From the NCBI GenBank assembly GCA_020633235.1, contig JACKEA010000002.1:1116001-1180000 (forward strand): a stretch of DNA of 64,000 nucleotides, given 5' to 3'. Positions 8,871-16,515 of this stretch are shown piece by piece (positions within the stretch are counted from its first letter, which is position 1; each line of letters starts with the position of its first letter). The translations under genes were made by a program, and so were the position numbers. The stretch comes from Polyangiaceae bacterium. GTDB taxonomy: Bacteria > Myxococcota_A > Polyangia > Polyangiales > Polyangiaceae. A model generated the notes under the pieces. It was not told the DNA's origin. It ran no database searches and saw nothing but the letters and a program-made list of their open reading frames with translations.

Positions 8871-9772
8871 CCTGGACCCGTCGTCGATTCCTGGCAGCCG
8901 CGGCAACGACCGCCTTCGCCACCACCAGCTGCCGCCGGAAGCAGGTGGGTGAAAAGAGCGACCCCTTCGTGCTGGTGCTGTCGCCCAGCCACGGACAGAA
9001 CCCCGCCAGCGTCGAGAAGCTCGAACGGCTTCTGGCTCGACAAGCCGGCCTGTCGCTGGAACTGAGGGTAGCCCCGAGCAGCGAAGACGCGGTGCGCATG
9101 GCCGGGAGCCCGAACACGGACGCCGGTCTGCTCACGCTGTTCGAATACCTCTTTGCTCGGCGCCAATACGGCGTTCAAGCCGCCCTACGCGTCGCCCGCG
9201 GCCACGAGGTCCTCAGCCATCGCGGCGAGATCGTGGTGCCCCGCGCGTCGGACGTTCGAGAGCTCGAAGGGCTCTCCGGCAAGAAGATCGCCTACGTGGA
9301 TCACTACTCCACCACGGGCTACGTGCTCGCTGCCAAGGCCCTGGCCGACGCCGGCGTGAAGGTCACGCCGGTGTTCACGGGCAGCCACGCCGCAGCTTTG
9401 GCGGCGCTCCGTTCCGGCAAGGTTTCTGCTGCCGCCGTCTACGAAGGCGCCACCCACGACGACCCGAAGCTTCTAGTCGTCGCTCACACCGAGCGCATCC
9501 CCAACGAGCCGGTGTTCTTCCGCAAGAGCCTGCCCAGCGCGCTCAGGGATCGCGTGACCCGCGCCCTCGAGCGCGTGGCAAACACGCCGCCAGGCCAGGC
9601 CGCCCTCTCGAGCATCGCCGACATCACGGGGTTCTCCAAGACGACGGATGCCGACTACGACGCTGCCTACGCCGTGATCGACGCCGCAGGAAAGAGCGTT
9701 CAAGACTTGGTTCCCAGGGGGTGGCTGCTCGCGAACGAAAACCAACGCCGCCCCGGCGACCTCGCCCCCTGA
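8867..9772 (+). CDS. PhnD-like substrate-binding lipoprotein (orphan)
   Basis: Periplasmic-binding-protein fold, 301 aa, of the phosphate/phosphonate (PhnD/transferrin-like) group. The N-terminus is Tat-like (TWTRRRFLAAAATT) and ends in TTSC, suggesting export of a folded lipoprotein. Family-like segments are GLLTLFEYLFAR, LSGKKIAYVDHYSTTGYVL and VSAAAVYEGATHDDPK. No ABC permease or ATPase for it is nearby. It overlaps the amidase stop and lies 8 nt before a putative selenoprotein. It may supply or sense a ligand for these enzymes rather than a classical importer; that is inference. Confidence 0.82.
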   Translation: MTWTRRRFLAAAATTAFATTSCRRKQVGEKSDPFVLVLSPSHGQNPASVEKLERLLARQAGLSLELRVAPSSEDAVRMAGSPNTDAGLLTLFEYLFARRQYGVQAALRVARGHEVLSHRGEIVVPRASDVRELEGLSGKKIAYVDHYSTTGYVLAAKALADAGVKVTPVFTGSHAAALAALRSGKVSAAAVYEGATHDDPKLLVVAHTERIPNEPVFFRKSLPSALRDRVTRALERVANTPPGQAALSSIADITGFSKTTDADYDAAYAVIDAAGKSVQDLVPRGWLLANENQRRPGDLAP

Positions 9773-9780
9773 GATCCACC

Positions 9781-10332
9781 ATGAAGAAGACCAACGAGCC
9801 CGCCGTCCCCTTCGAGCTCAAAGACGCGAACGGCAACGTCCACACCCTCGCAGAATTCCAGGGTCGTTGGTTGCTCCTGGTGTTCCACCGCCACCTCGGT
9901 TGACTGCCCTGCCGAGGGCATCTGTCGCAGTTGCGACAGCAGGAATCGGAGCTCGAGACCCTCGGGGTCGACGTGTGCGTCGTCACCTTCTCCAACGACT
10001 TCATGGCTCGCGCCTACGTGGAGGAGACGGGCCTCGTGTGGCCCCTGCTCGAAGATCCGGAGCGCGCGCTGTACCAGGCCTACGACATGCTGAAGGCGAG
10101 CTTCTGGGACGTGTGGGGGCCGAGCACTTGGCTGGCGTACGCGCGGGAAATGTGGCGTGGCCAGAAGCTCAAAGAGAGCGACGAAGACGTGAACCAGCGG
10201 GGTGGTGACGTGCTGATCGACCCCGACGGGATCGTGCGCATCCATCACGTCGGCAAAGGGCCGGCGGATCGGCCGTCCGTGGAGTCGCTCCTGGACGTGG
10301 TCCGCGCCGCACCAACAAAATCAGCTTCCTGA
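9781..10332 (+). CDS. Putative selenoprotein: peroxiredoxin-like (AhpC/TSA_2-type) with UxxC motif
   Basis: Thioredoxin-fold protein of 183 residues if the in-frame TGA at 9901-9903 is read as selenocysteine. The product runs ...LVFHRHLG-U41-LP-C44-RGHLSQL..., which matches the Cys-x-x-Cys active site of AhpC/TSA_2-type redoxins with U replacing the first Cys. The frame is the same before and after the TGA, family-like sequence continues for 142 codons, and a SECIS-like hairpin follows. Read as a plain stop, the first part is 40 aa and ends just before the active site. The start ATG lies 8 nt after the PhnD-like gene, with a weak ribosome-binding site. Likely role: thiol/selenol peroxidase or reductase in the cytoplasm. 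Confidence 0.83.
9904..9940 (+). promoter_or_regulatory. Bacterial SECIS-like element downstream of UGA codon
   Basis: Two hairpins directly follow the in-frame TGA. One is TGCCC-TGCCGA-GGGCA (9905-9920). The other is a 7-bp perfect stem CTGTCGC-AGTT-GCGACAG (9922-9939). The second has a four-base loop with G at its second position, 27 nt after the UGA. Known bacterial SECIS elements have an apical-loop G about 16-37 nt downstream, so the geometry fits SelB recruitment. Confidence 0.72.
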
Positions 10333-10356
10333 ACGTGTTGATGTTGGTGCGGCGCG
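10303..10356. repeat. 15-bp perfect inverted repeat, member of dispersed repeat family
   Basis: CGCGCCGCACCAACA (10303-10317) pairs perfectly with TGTTGGTGCGGCGCG (10342-10356) around a 24-nt loop. The left arm forms the last codons of the selenoprotein gene and the right arm lies downstream. It could act as a bidirectional terminator between this gene and the convergent CBS gene. The arm is the core of a repeat found elsewhere in the window. Confidence 0.7.
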
Positions 10357-10377
10357 ATCCCCGTCGATTGCCCGCTC

Positions 10378-11118
10378 TCAGTCCGCGCCCGCCGGGGCCG
10401 GCAGTGCCCGGACCTCCGACATCACGCTCTCGGCCACTCGGCTGCGCGCGTCCGCCGAGGCAATGGCGCTGGCACGGAAGCGAATGCCGCCGTGGTACAG
10501 CTCCATGACGCGAGCGAGCTCCGCGTTCTCGTCCTGCGGGCGCGAGAGCAGATCGAAGAGCCGCGTGCGCACGTTGGTGGAGGCCTCGCACCACACCGGA
10601 CGCTCCGGCTTGTGCTTGCCTCCGGCCACCAGCACCAACACCCCGGGGCCATCCGGCGCCGCGCTCACCCGATCCATGTCCAGCAACGTGTCGTCGGTCC
10701 AGGTGATACCGCGACTCCGGTCGTAGTGCGGGAAGGTGTCCGGGTGCTTCGCGGGCAGCCCGAGCAACCCGGCGATGAGATCGATGGTGGAGGCGACTCC
10801 CACGGCGGCGCCGTGTTCGTCGACCACCACCACGCGGTGCACGCCGCGCTCCGCGACCAACGTCGCCGCTTGCTCGATGCTGGTGTGCTCCGTGACGGTG
10901 ATCGCCGGTGACGTCATGCGTTCCGAGACTTTGGCGCCTGCACGGTGCGGCAGGAGATCACGAAACGAAACCACGCCGACCGGATGCTGCTGGTCGTCCA
11001 GGATGGGAGCGGCAGTGATGCCCAGGGCCAAGATGTAACCCAGGGCATCGGCCGCGTCGTCATCCATCCGCAGGCTGAACAGCTCGCGGTTCATGATCTC
11101 GTGAACGCTCTTCGCCAT
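10378..11118 (-). CDS. CBS-domain pair protein with C-terminal HPF-like extension
   Basis: 246 aa. Two CBS motifs fill residues 1-125 (VHEIMNRELFSLRMDDDAADALGYI and VSERMTSPAITVTEHTSIEQAATL), each ending in a GVVSFRD- or GVASTID-type strand. CBS pairs usually bind AMP, ATP or related nucleotides. The remaining 110 residues (GVLVLVAGGKHKPERPVWCEASTNVRTRLFDLL...) resemble a dsRNA-binding or hibernation-factor-like alpha/beta fold, but I cannot name it. The gene follows the small helical protein gene by 18 nt with a GGAGGAGG ribosome-binding site, so both share the sigma-54-type promoter upstream of 11397. Confidence 0.8.
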   Translation of the reverse strand: MAKSVHEIMNRELFSLRMDDDAADALGYILALGITAAPILDDQQHPVGVVSFRDLLPHRAGAKVSERMTSPAITVTEHTSIEQAATLVAERGVHRVVVVDEHGAAVGVASTIDLIAGLLGLPAKHPDTFPHYDRSRGITWTDDTLLDMDRVSAAPDGPGVLVLVAGGKHKPERPVWCEASTNVRTRLFDLLSRPQDENAELARVMELYHGGIRFRASAIASADARSRVAESVMSEVRALPAPAGAD

Positions 11119-11136
11119 GACGACTCCTCCTCCGCC

Positions 11137-11397
11137 TCACAGGCGGTCGCGGAACTTCCGCACAGCCTCGCTCAGGTTCTTCGCGAGCGCCAGCGTCGCG
11201 TCCGCGATGTTCTCGCCTTCCTCGCTGGCATCACGCTCCAGCTTCTCCAGCTTGGGCTCCATTTCCCGCCACACGTCCTTGGCGTCCATCCCGGCCAAAT
11301 GCAGCTTGACGCGGATTTCGTCGCGCATCTGCTGCAGGTCGTCCAGCTGGGCGTCGAAGCGCGCTTTCAAGTCTCGCTTTTCCTCTGCGCTAGCCAT
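11137..11397 (-). CDS. Small charged helical protein of unknown function
   Basis: 86 aa, almost entirely amphipathic helix with Lys/Glu/Asp-rich heptads (KRDLKARFDAQLDDLQQMRDEI... and EPKLEKLERDASEEGENI). It has no signal peptide or Cys. The ATG at 11397 has an AAGGAG site 7 nt upstream, better than any start further out. A sigma-54-type sequence lies at 11429-11444 on this strand. Its place between a CBS protein and the hydrogenase operon suggests a stress role, but no function can be assigned. Confidence 0.75.
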   Translation of the reverse strand: MASAEEKRDLKARFDAQLDDLQQMRDEIRVKLHLAGMDAKDVWREMEPKLEKLERDASEEGENIADATLALAKNLSEAVRKFRDRL

Positions 11398-11428
11398 GAT
11401 TTGTCTCCTTGTGTCAGCTGCCGGAAGG

Positions 11429-11444
11429 AGCAATCCCCGTTCCA
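11429..11444 (-). promoter_or_regulatory. Sigma-54-type -24/-12 promoter for the 11397/11118 genes
   Basis: On the minus strand this reads TGGAACGGGGATTGCT. It matches the consensus TGGCACG-N4-TTGCW at all but one position, with GG and GC exactly 10 nt apart. Transcription would start near 11418, about 20 nt before the ATG at 11397. It faces away from the hydrogenase promoter at 11560. Confidence 0.6.
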
Positions 11445-11559
11445 ACGGAGGCGCGCCGTTCAGCGCGCAGCGCTCGCAAGAAGTGCGGATTCCCGGCGCC
11501 AACCGGCAAGCGGTGCGGAGCCCACGGCCCACGGCACGCGCTGCGGACCCCTCACCCAG

Positions 11560-11575
11560 TGGTACGCCGATTGCC
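11560..11575 (+). promoter_or_regulatory. Sigma-54-type -24/-12 promoter for the hydrogenase operon
   Basis: TGGTACGCCGATTGCC keeps the GG-N10-GC spacing and differs from the sigma-54 consensus at one -24 base and the last -12 base. Predicted transcription start is near 11586, 32 nt before the hydB ATG. The divergent placement with 11429-11444 leaves about 115 bp for activator binding. Confidence 0.55.
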
Positions 11576-11617
11576 TCGATCCGCCGGGTGGCTCCGACCA
11601 ACACGTCACGGCGTCGC

Positions 11618-12691
11618 ATGGACCAGGCGGATCTCGAACGCCTACTGATGGCGCTTCGCCGAGACGGCTTTCGCGTGATCGGCCCCACCCCGCGAGAGGG
11701 CGCCGTTCGGCTCGGCGACCTCGAGTCGACCCAGGAGCTTCCCTGGGGAGTGGGGGACGAGCAGGAACCCGGACGCTACCGGCTGACGTCACGCGCTCGA
11801 GGGGCGTTCGGACACACCGTGGGGCAAGACTCCTTCAAGCGCTTCTTCCTGGCCCCGAGCGAGCTCCTGTGGCGCGCCGAGCGGCGTGACTCCAAGCTCC
11901 ATTTCACCAACGCGGAGCCCGTCCCAGAGAAGCTGGCGCTGTTCGGAGTGCGCGCCTGCGACCTGGCGGCAATCGAGATCCAGGATCAGGTGCTCCTCGG
12001 GGCCGACCCCCGCTACCGCGCGCGGCGCGAAGGCGCCTTCGTCGTGGCCGTCAGCTGCACCGTGAGCTCCGGCTCCTGCTTCTGCGCGTCCATGGGCACC
12101 GGGCCCCGAGCCAGCCGCGGTTTCGACCTGGCGCTGGTCGAGCTCGATCGATGTTACGTCGTCGAGGTGAAGAGCGAGCGCGGCCTCGAGCTGTGCGAGC
12201 GCCTGGGATTGCCGCTCGCTTCCGCGGAGGAGCTCGCCGTTGCCGAAGAAGCCGTTACGGAAAACGCGCGCGCCCAGTCGCGACGCATGAGCACGGAGGA
12301 TCTGCACGACGTGCTGCTCTCGAACCTGGACCACGCCCACTGGGACGAAGTGGCCGAGCGCTGCCTGGCGTGCGCCAACTGCACCTCGGTGTGCCCCACG
12401 TGCTTCTGCACCAACGTGAAAGACAGCATTGACGTGACCGGCAGCGTCGCCGAGCGGTGGCGCGTGATCGACTCGTGCTTCACCCACGAGTTCACGCATC
12501 TCCACGGCGGTAGCGTGCGGAGCTCCACACGGTCCCGATATCGGCAGTGGCTCACTCACAAGCTCGCGACTTGGGTGGACCAGTTCGGGCGCTCCGGCTG
12601 CGTGGGCTGTGGCCGCTGCATCACCTGGTGCCCCGCAGGCATCGAGATCACCCGCGAGGCGAGCGCCTTGCGCCAAGGACGACTGCCATGA
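11618..12691 (+). CDS. hydB: Group 3b [NiFe]-hydrogenase (sulfhydrogenase) beta subunit, Fe-S protein
   Basis: 357 aa electron-transfer subunit of the cytoplasmic NAD(P)-linked hydrogenase, related to anaerobic sulfite reductase subunit A. Two ferredoxin-type [4Fe-4S] motifs lie in the C-terminal third: CLACANCTSVCPTC and CVGCGRCITWCPAG. The N-terminal part includes KLALFGVRACDLAAIEIQDQ and SCTVSSGSCFC, typical of HydB. The start is ATG 11618 (MDQADLERLL), because the frame further upstream runs through the promoter region and the opposite gene. The stop overlaps the next start by ATGA. The subunit passes electrons between the FAD subunit and the hydrogenase core. Confidence 0.9.
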   Translation: MDQADLERLLMALRRDGFRVIGPTPREGAVRLGDLESTQELPWGVGDEQEPGRYRLTSRARGAFGHTVGQDSFKRFFLAPSELLWRAERRDSKLHFTNAEPVPEKLALFGVRACDLAAIEIQDQVLLGADPRYRARREGAFVVAVSCTVSSGSCFCASMGTGPRASRGFDLALVELDRCYVVEVKSERGLELCERLGLPLASAEELAVAEEAVTENARAQSRRMSTEDLHDVLLSNLDHAHWDEVAERCLACANCTSVCPTCFCTNVKDSIDVTGSVAERWRVIDSCFTHEFTHLHGGSVRSSTRSRYRQWLTHKLATWVDQFGRSGCVGCGRCITWCPAGIEITREASALRQGRLP

Positions 12692-13158
12692 ACGTCGAGA
12701 GCATCGAAAAGAGCTTGGCGGAGCACCCCTTCGTAAGGAATTTGAGCCCGGCCTACGTGCACTTTCTCTCGGGCTGCACCAAGAACGTGCGCTTCGCACC
12801 GGGGGATTATCTGGTTCGTGAGGGCGAGCCGGCCAATCAGCTGATCTTGATGCGCTCCGGCTCCGTGGCTCTGGAGATCAACGTCCCCACCCGTGGCCCC
12901 ATCCAGATAGAAACGCTGGAGCCGGGAGACGTGCTCGGCTGGAGCGTGGCCCTCACGCCCTACAAGTGGCACCTGGATGCGCGGGCCCTCACCTCCACGC
13001 TGGTGTTCTCGGTGGACGGCGTGTGCCTGCGCAACAAGCTCGAGGCGGACCACTCCTTCGGCCTGGCCATGACGCGGCTGTTGCTCGGAGCCGCGCACGA
13101 GCGGTTGATGCGCGCGAGGCTGGCGCAGCTGGACGTGTATTCGGCGGAGGGCAAGTGA
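12688..13158 (+). CDS. Cyclic-nucleotide-binding-domain protein within hydrogenase operon
   Basis: 156 aa single CNB domain. The beta-roll and phosphate-binding region is recognisable in FAPGDYLVREGEPANQLILMRSGSVALEI and LEPGDVLGWSV. There is no helix-turn-helix, so it is not a Crp/Fnr-type DNA binder. It overlaps both neighbours by 4 nt (ATGA before, GTGA after) and is translated in step with the hydrogenase subunits. It may be a regulatory subunit that tunes the enzyme by ligand binding; the ligand is unknown. The typical Arg of cAMP pockets is not obvious (the RGPIQ region differs), so another ligand is possible. Confidence 0.83.
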   Translation: MNVESIEKSLAEHPFVRNLSPAYVHFLSGCTKNVRFAPGDYLVREGEPANQLILMRSGSVALEINVPTRGPIQIETLEPGDVLGWSVALTPYKWHLDARALTSTLVFSVDGVCLRNKLEADHSFGLAMTRLLLGAAHERLMRARLAQLDVYSAEGK

Positions 13159-13982
13159 CGCGTGACCCGATGCTGCCCGAAGCCCTTCGGATCTCGCGCG
13201 TGGTGCGGGAGACGGCGGACACCTTCACCCTCACTCTGAATGCCGCCGAGCGCGGCGGATTCTTCTTCCTGCCCGGCCAGTTCAACATGCTCTACCTGCA
13301 CGGCGCGGGGGAGGTTCCGGTGTCCATCAGCGGGGATCCGGCGCGTCCCATGTACCTGGTGCACACCATCCGCGCGGTGGGCAGCGTCACCCGGCCGATG
13401 CAAGCCCTGGAGAAGGGCGACGAAATCGGTGTACGCGGGCCGTTCGGGACGTCTTGGCCGGTGGAGCGAGCGCGCGGCCGGGACGTGCTGGTGGTAGCCG
13501 GCGGCATCGGGCTCGCGCCGCTCCGTCCCGTCGTCTATCACGTGCTCAAGCACCGCAAGCGCTTCGACCACTTGGTGATCCTGTATGGCGCGCGCACGCC
13601 CGCGGATCTGTTGTACGAAAAGGAGCTCGCCCGCTGGCGGGGGCGCTTGGACGTCGAGCTCGACGTGACGGTCGACCGAGCGGAAGCGGACTACCGCGGC
13701 CGCAGCGGCGTGGTGACCAAGCTCCTGTCTCGCGTGAGCTTCGATCCAGAAAACGCCATCGCCTTTTTGTGCGGCCCGGAGGTGATGATGCGCTTCGCCG
13801 CGCGGGAGCTGGAGCAGCGTGGCATGCGGGACTCCGACATCTGGGTGTCCGCGGAGCGCAACATGAAGTGCGGCCTCGGCACCTGCGGGCACTGCCAGCT
13901 CGGGCCGGTGTTCGTGTGCAAGGACGGACCCGTGTTCCGCCATTCGCGCATCGCGCCCCTGCTCACTCGACGGGAGCTGTGA
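13155..13982 (+). CDS. hydG: Group 3b hydrogenase gamma subunit, FAD/NAD(P)-binding
   Basis: 275 aa ferredoxin-reductase-like subunit that exchanges electrons with NAD(P)H. The flavin-binding region is FFFLPGQFNMLYL, the nucleotide-binding loop is VVAGGIGLAPLRPVV, and late motifs are FLCGPEVMM. The C-terminus carries a [2Fe-2S] cluster pattern, CGLGTCGHCQLG...VC. GTG 13155 overlaps the previous stop; an ATG 15 nt later is an alternative. It belongs to the same family as Pyrococcus HydG and dihydroorotate dehydrogenase electron-transfer subunits. The hydrogenase context decides the name. Confidence 0.9.
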   Translation: MTRDPMLPEALRISRVVRETADTFTLTLNAAERGGFFFLPGQFNMLYLHGAGEVPVSISGDPARPMYLVHTIRAVGSVTRPMQALEKGDEIGVRGPFGTSWPVERARGRDVLVVAGGIGLAPLRPVVYHVLKHRKRFDHLVILYGARTPADLLYEKELARWRGRLDVELDVTVDRAEADYRGRSGVVTKLLSRVSFDPENAIAFLCGPEVMMRFAARELEQRGMRDSDIWVSAERNMKCGLGTCGHCQLGPVFVCKDGPVFRHSRIAPLLTRREL

Positions 13983-13983
13983 C

Positions 13984-14769
13984 ATGGCCAAGAGCAAGCC
14001 CAAGCTCGCCGTCGTGAAGCTCGCTTCCTGCGATGGTTGCCAGCTGAGCCTGCTGGATCTCGAGGACGAGCTCTTGGCCCTGGCGGGCGCAGTGCGCATC
14101 GCCTACTTCCCGGAAGCGTCCAGCAAGGTGCTGCCGGGTCGCTGGGACGTGACCCTGATCGAAGGCTCCATCACCACGGCGCACGACAAACGCCGGTTGG
14201 AGCAGATCCGCAAGCGCAGCAAGACGCTGGTGACCATCGGCGCGTGTGCCACCGCGGGCGGCATTCAAGCCCTGCGGAACTTCGCGCAGATCGAGGACTA
14301 CCAGCGGATCGTGTACGCACGCCCGGATTGGATCGAGACGCTCGCGGAGTCCAGCCCCGTGGCCGAGCACGTGAAGGTGGACCATCAGCTCTTCGGCTGC
14401 CCCGTGGACAAGCGGCAGCTCTTGGATCTGCTGTCGCGGCTGCTCAGCGGGCTCTCCCCCGTGGTGCCCGATCACGCCGTGTGCCTCGAGTGCAAGCAGC
14501 GGGGCGTCAGCTGTGTGCTGGTCGCGCGGGGCGAGCCGTGCCTGGGGCCGGTCACCCGCGCGGGATGTGGCGCCCTGTGCCCCCGCTACGATCGCGGCTG
14601 TTTCGGCTGCTTCGGTCCCAAGGAGCAGGCCGCTCCGGGAGCGCTCGTGCCGGTGCTCACTCGCTTGGGCCAGAGCCCGCGCGACGTGGCGCGCTGGTTC
14701 GGAACCTTCAACGTCGCCGCCGAACCCTTCGCCGGCGCGCACCGCGCTGCACGCCGTGGAGATGACTGA
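13984..14769 (+). CDS. hydD: Group 3b [NiFe]-hydrogenase delta (small) subunit
   Basis: 261 aa small subunit holding the proximal [4Fe-4S] cluster. C16 and C19 lie in KLASCDGCQLSLLDLE, GACATAGG is at about 80-90, and GCPVDK is near 140. The C-terminal part adds a Cys-rich block (CLECKQRGVSC...CLGPVTRAGCGALC...GCFGCFG). There is no Tat signal, so the enzyme stays in the cytoplasm, as for group 3. One base separates it from hydG and it overlaps hydA by 8 nt. The Cys pattern separates it from NuoB of complex I. Confidence 0.92.
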   Translation: MAKSKPKLAVVKLASCDGCQLSLLDLEDELLALAGAVRIAYFPEASSKVLPGRWDVTLIEGSITTAHDKRRLEQIRKRSKTLVTIGACATAGGIQALRNFAQIEDYQRIVYARPDWIETLAESSPVAEHVKVDHQLFGCPVDKRQLLDLLSRLLSGLSPVVPDHAVCLECKQRGVSCVLVARGEPCLGPVTRAGCGALCPRYDRGCFGCFGPKEQAAPGALVPVLTRLGQSPRDVARWFGTFNVAAEPFAGAHRAARRGDD

Positions 14770-16063
14770 CGTGAAGAAGACGATCACGGTCAATGCGCTG
14801 GCCCGAGTGGAGGGCGAAGGCGCGCTCACCATCCGCTTCTCCGGTGGCCGACCCCAGAGTGCGGAGCTACGCATCTTCGAGCCGCCGCGGTTCTTCGAGG
14901 CGCTGTTGGTGGGGCGCGGCTATCAAGAGGCGCCCGACATCACGGCGCGCATCTGCGGGATTTGCCCCGTGGCGTACCAGATGAGCGCGTGCCACGCGAT
15001 GGAGGACGCTCTCGGCCTGGACATCTCGCCGGAGATCCGCGCCCTCCGGCGCTTGCTCTACGCCGGCGAGTGGATCGAAAGTCACGTGCTCCACATGTTC
15101 ATGCTCCACGCGCCGGATTTTCTCGGTCGCGCGGACGTGGTGGAGCTGTCGGAGGCGTTTCCGGAGCAGGTGGCCGCGGCCTTGCGCATGAAGAAGGCGG
15201 GAAATGCCATCGTGAATCTGCTCGGAGGTCGCGAGATCCATCCCATCAACGTGCGGGTGGGCGGCTTCTGGCGCATCCCCACGCGTGAAGAGCTGAGAGC
15301 CTTGGCGCCGGAGCTCGAGGCCACGCGCGAGCAGATGCTGAGCGCTCTCGATTGGATTGCCGACTTCGACTTCCCCGACTTCGAGCACGACGTCGAGCTG
15401 GTGGCGCTGCGCCACGACCGCGACTACCCGATGAGCGAGGGCCGCGTCGTTTCCAGCCGCGGGCTCGACATTACGCCGCGGGACTTCGAGGCCCACTTCG
15501 AAGAGCGCCAGGTCCCGCACTCCACCGCGCTGCACTGCATGCTCCGGGAGCGTGCGGGCTACCTGTGCGGCCCCCTCGCCCGCTTGAACCTCAACGCCGA
15601 CCACCTGCGGCCGGCGGCGCGCGGCGCCGTCGATCGCGTGGGGCTCGCGCTCCCCTGCAAGAACCCTTTCAAGAGCATCCTCGCGCGCGGCATCGAAGTG
15701 ATCCAGGCGGCGGACGAAGCCCTCGAGATCATCGACACGTTTCAAGGCGTGCAGGACGCCCCGCCGTCGATCCGACCGCGAGCCGGCGAAGGCTTCGCCT
15801 GCACCGAGGCGCCCCGGGGCATCCTCTACCACCACTATCGTCTCGCCGAGGACGGCAGCATCGCCAGCGCGAAGATCGTTCCGCCCACGTCACAGAACCA
15901 GGCCACCATCGAAGCGGATCTGCTTTCGATCGCCGAGCGCTTGGTGGATCTGCCCAAGCGCGAGGCAACCGAGCTCGCCGAGCGCACGGTGCGAAACTAC
16001 GACCCTTGCATCTCTTGCTCGACGCACTTCCTGGACCTGCGCTTCACGGAAGAGGAGCCGTGA
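14762..16063 (+). CDS. hydA: Group 3b [NiFe]-hydrogenase alpha (large, catalytic) subunit
   Basis: 433 aa subunit holding the NiFe site. N-terminal Ni ligands are C65 and C68 in TARICGICPVAYQ; C-terminal ligands are C416 and C419 in DPCISCSTH. Eleven residues follow His422, the part normally removed by a maturation protease, which is encoded next. The motif ARVEGEG at the N-terminus is also typical. ATG 14762 lies inside hydD; a GTG 9 nt later is an alternative. The subunit order beta-gamma-delta-alpha matches Pyrococcus sulfhydrogenases, supporting H2/NAD(P)H (and possibly sulfur) chemistry. All four ligands are Cys; no selenocysteine is used. Confidence 0.94.
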   Translation: MTDVKKTITVNALARVEGEGALTIRFSGGRPQSAELRIFEPPRFFEALLVGRGYQEAPDITARICGICPVAYQMSACHAMEDALGLDISPEIRALRRLLYAGEWIESHVLHMFMLHAPDFLGRADVVELSEAFPEQVAAALRMKKAGNAIVNLLGGREIHPINVRVGGFWRIPTREELRALAPELEATREQMLSALDWIADFDFPDFEHDVELVALRHDRDYPMSEGRVVSSRGLDITPRDFEAHFEERQVPHSTALHCMLRERAGYLCGPLARLNLNADHLRPAARGAVDRVGLALPCKNPFKSILARGIEVIQAADEALEIIDTFQGVQDAPPSIRPRAGEGFACTEAPRGILYHHYRLAEDGSIASAKIVPPTSQNQATIEADLLSIAERLVDLPKREATELAERTVRNYDPCISCSTHFLDLRFTEEEP

Positions 16064-16515
16064 GCACGTTCGTGATCGGCGTCGGCCGACGGAGCGCAGG
16101 AAACGACGGCGTCGGCCCACGAGTCATCGACTGGCTTCGCAAGCGAACGCTGCCGCAGGGCACCGCGCTGCATGTCGTGCGGGAGCCGAGCGAGCTCCTC
16201 GCTTTCGAAGCTGCCCAGCGCTTGATCGTGGTGGACGCGGTGGTGGGGGCCCCTGCTCCGGGCCAGGTTGTCGTTCTCGCCGCGGAAGCTCTCGAATCGA
16301 TGCGCGCGCCGGCGCAGGGCAGCCATGGCATCTCCCTGAGCGACGCGCTCGCGTTGGGACGTCGCCTCCAAGGCGCGGCGTTTCCCAACGCCAGCGTCGT
16401 GGGCATCGGCATCGGAGCGCCCCCGAAGACGCCATCCGTCGAGCTCGACGAAGACGTCGCGGCCGCCATCGAGACGGCGGGCCGCGCCGTACTTCGGCTG
16501 CTCAGTTACACTTGA
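16060..16515 (+). CDS. Hydrogenase maturation endopeptidase (HyaD/HycI family)
   Basis: 151 aa nickel-dependent protease expected to cut the 11-residue tail from HydA after nickel insertion. It starts FVIGVGRRSAGNDGVGPRV, where family members have GNxxxxDDGxGP. Later segments are LLAFEAAQRLIVVDAVVGAPAPGQ and the GSHGISLSDALAL loop with the conserved His. GTGA overlap with hydA closes the six-gene operon. The tail-to-tail overlap with the lipoprotein gene on the other strand is 14 nt. Confidence 0.87.
   Translation: MSTFVIGVGRRSAGNDGVGPRVIDWLRKRTLPQGTALHVVREPSELLAFEAAQRLIVVDAVVGAPAPGQVVVLAAEALESMRAPAQGSHGISLSDALALGRRLQGAAFPNASVVGIGIGAPPKTPSVELDEDVAAAIETAGRAVLRLLSYT

Noticed and set aside
9901..9903. 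TGA as a true stop, giving a 40-aa peptide and a pseudogene
   Set aside because: Same-frame family sequence continues for 142 codons, the TGA replaces an active-site Cys, and a SECIS-like stem follows. Selenocysteine is the simpler reading.
13984..16063. NuoB/NuoD of respiratory complex I
   Set aside because: Both Ni-ligand CxxC motifs are present in the large subunit, and the next gene is a hydrogenase protease.
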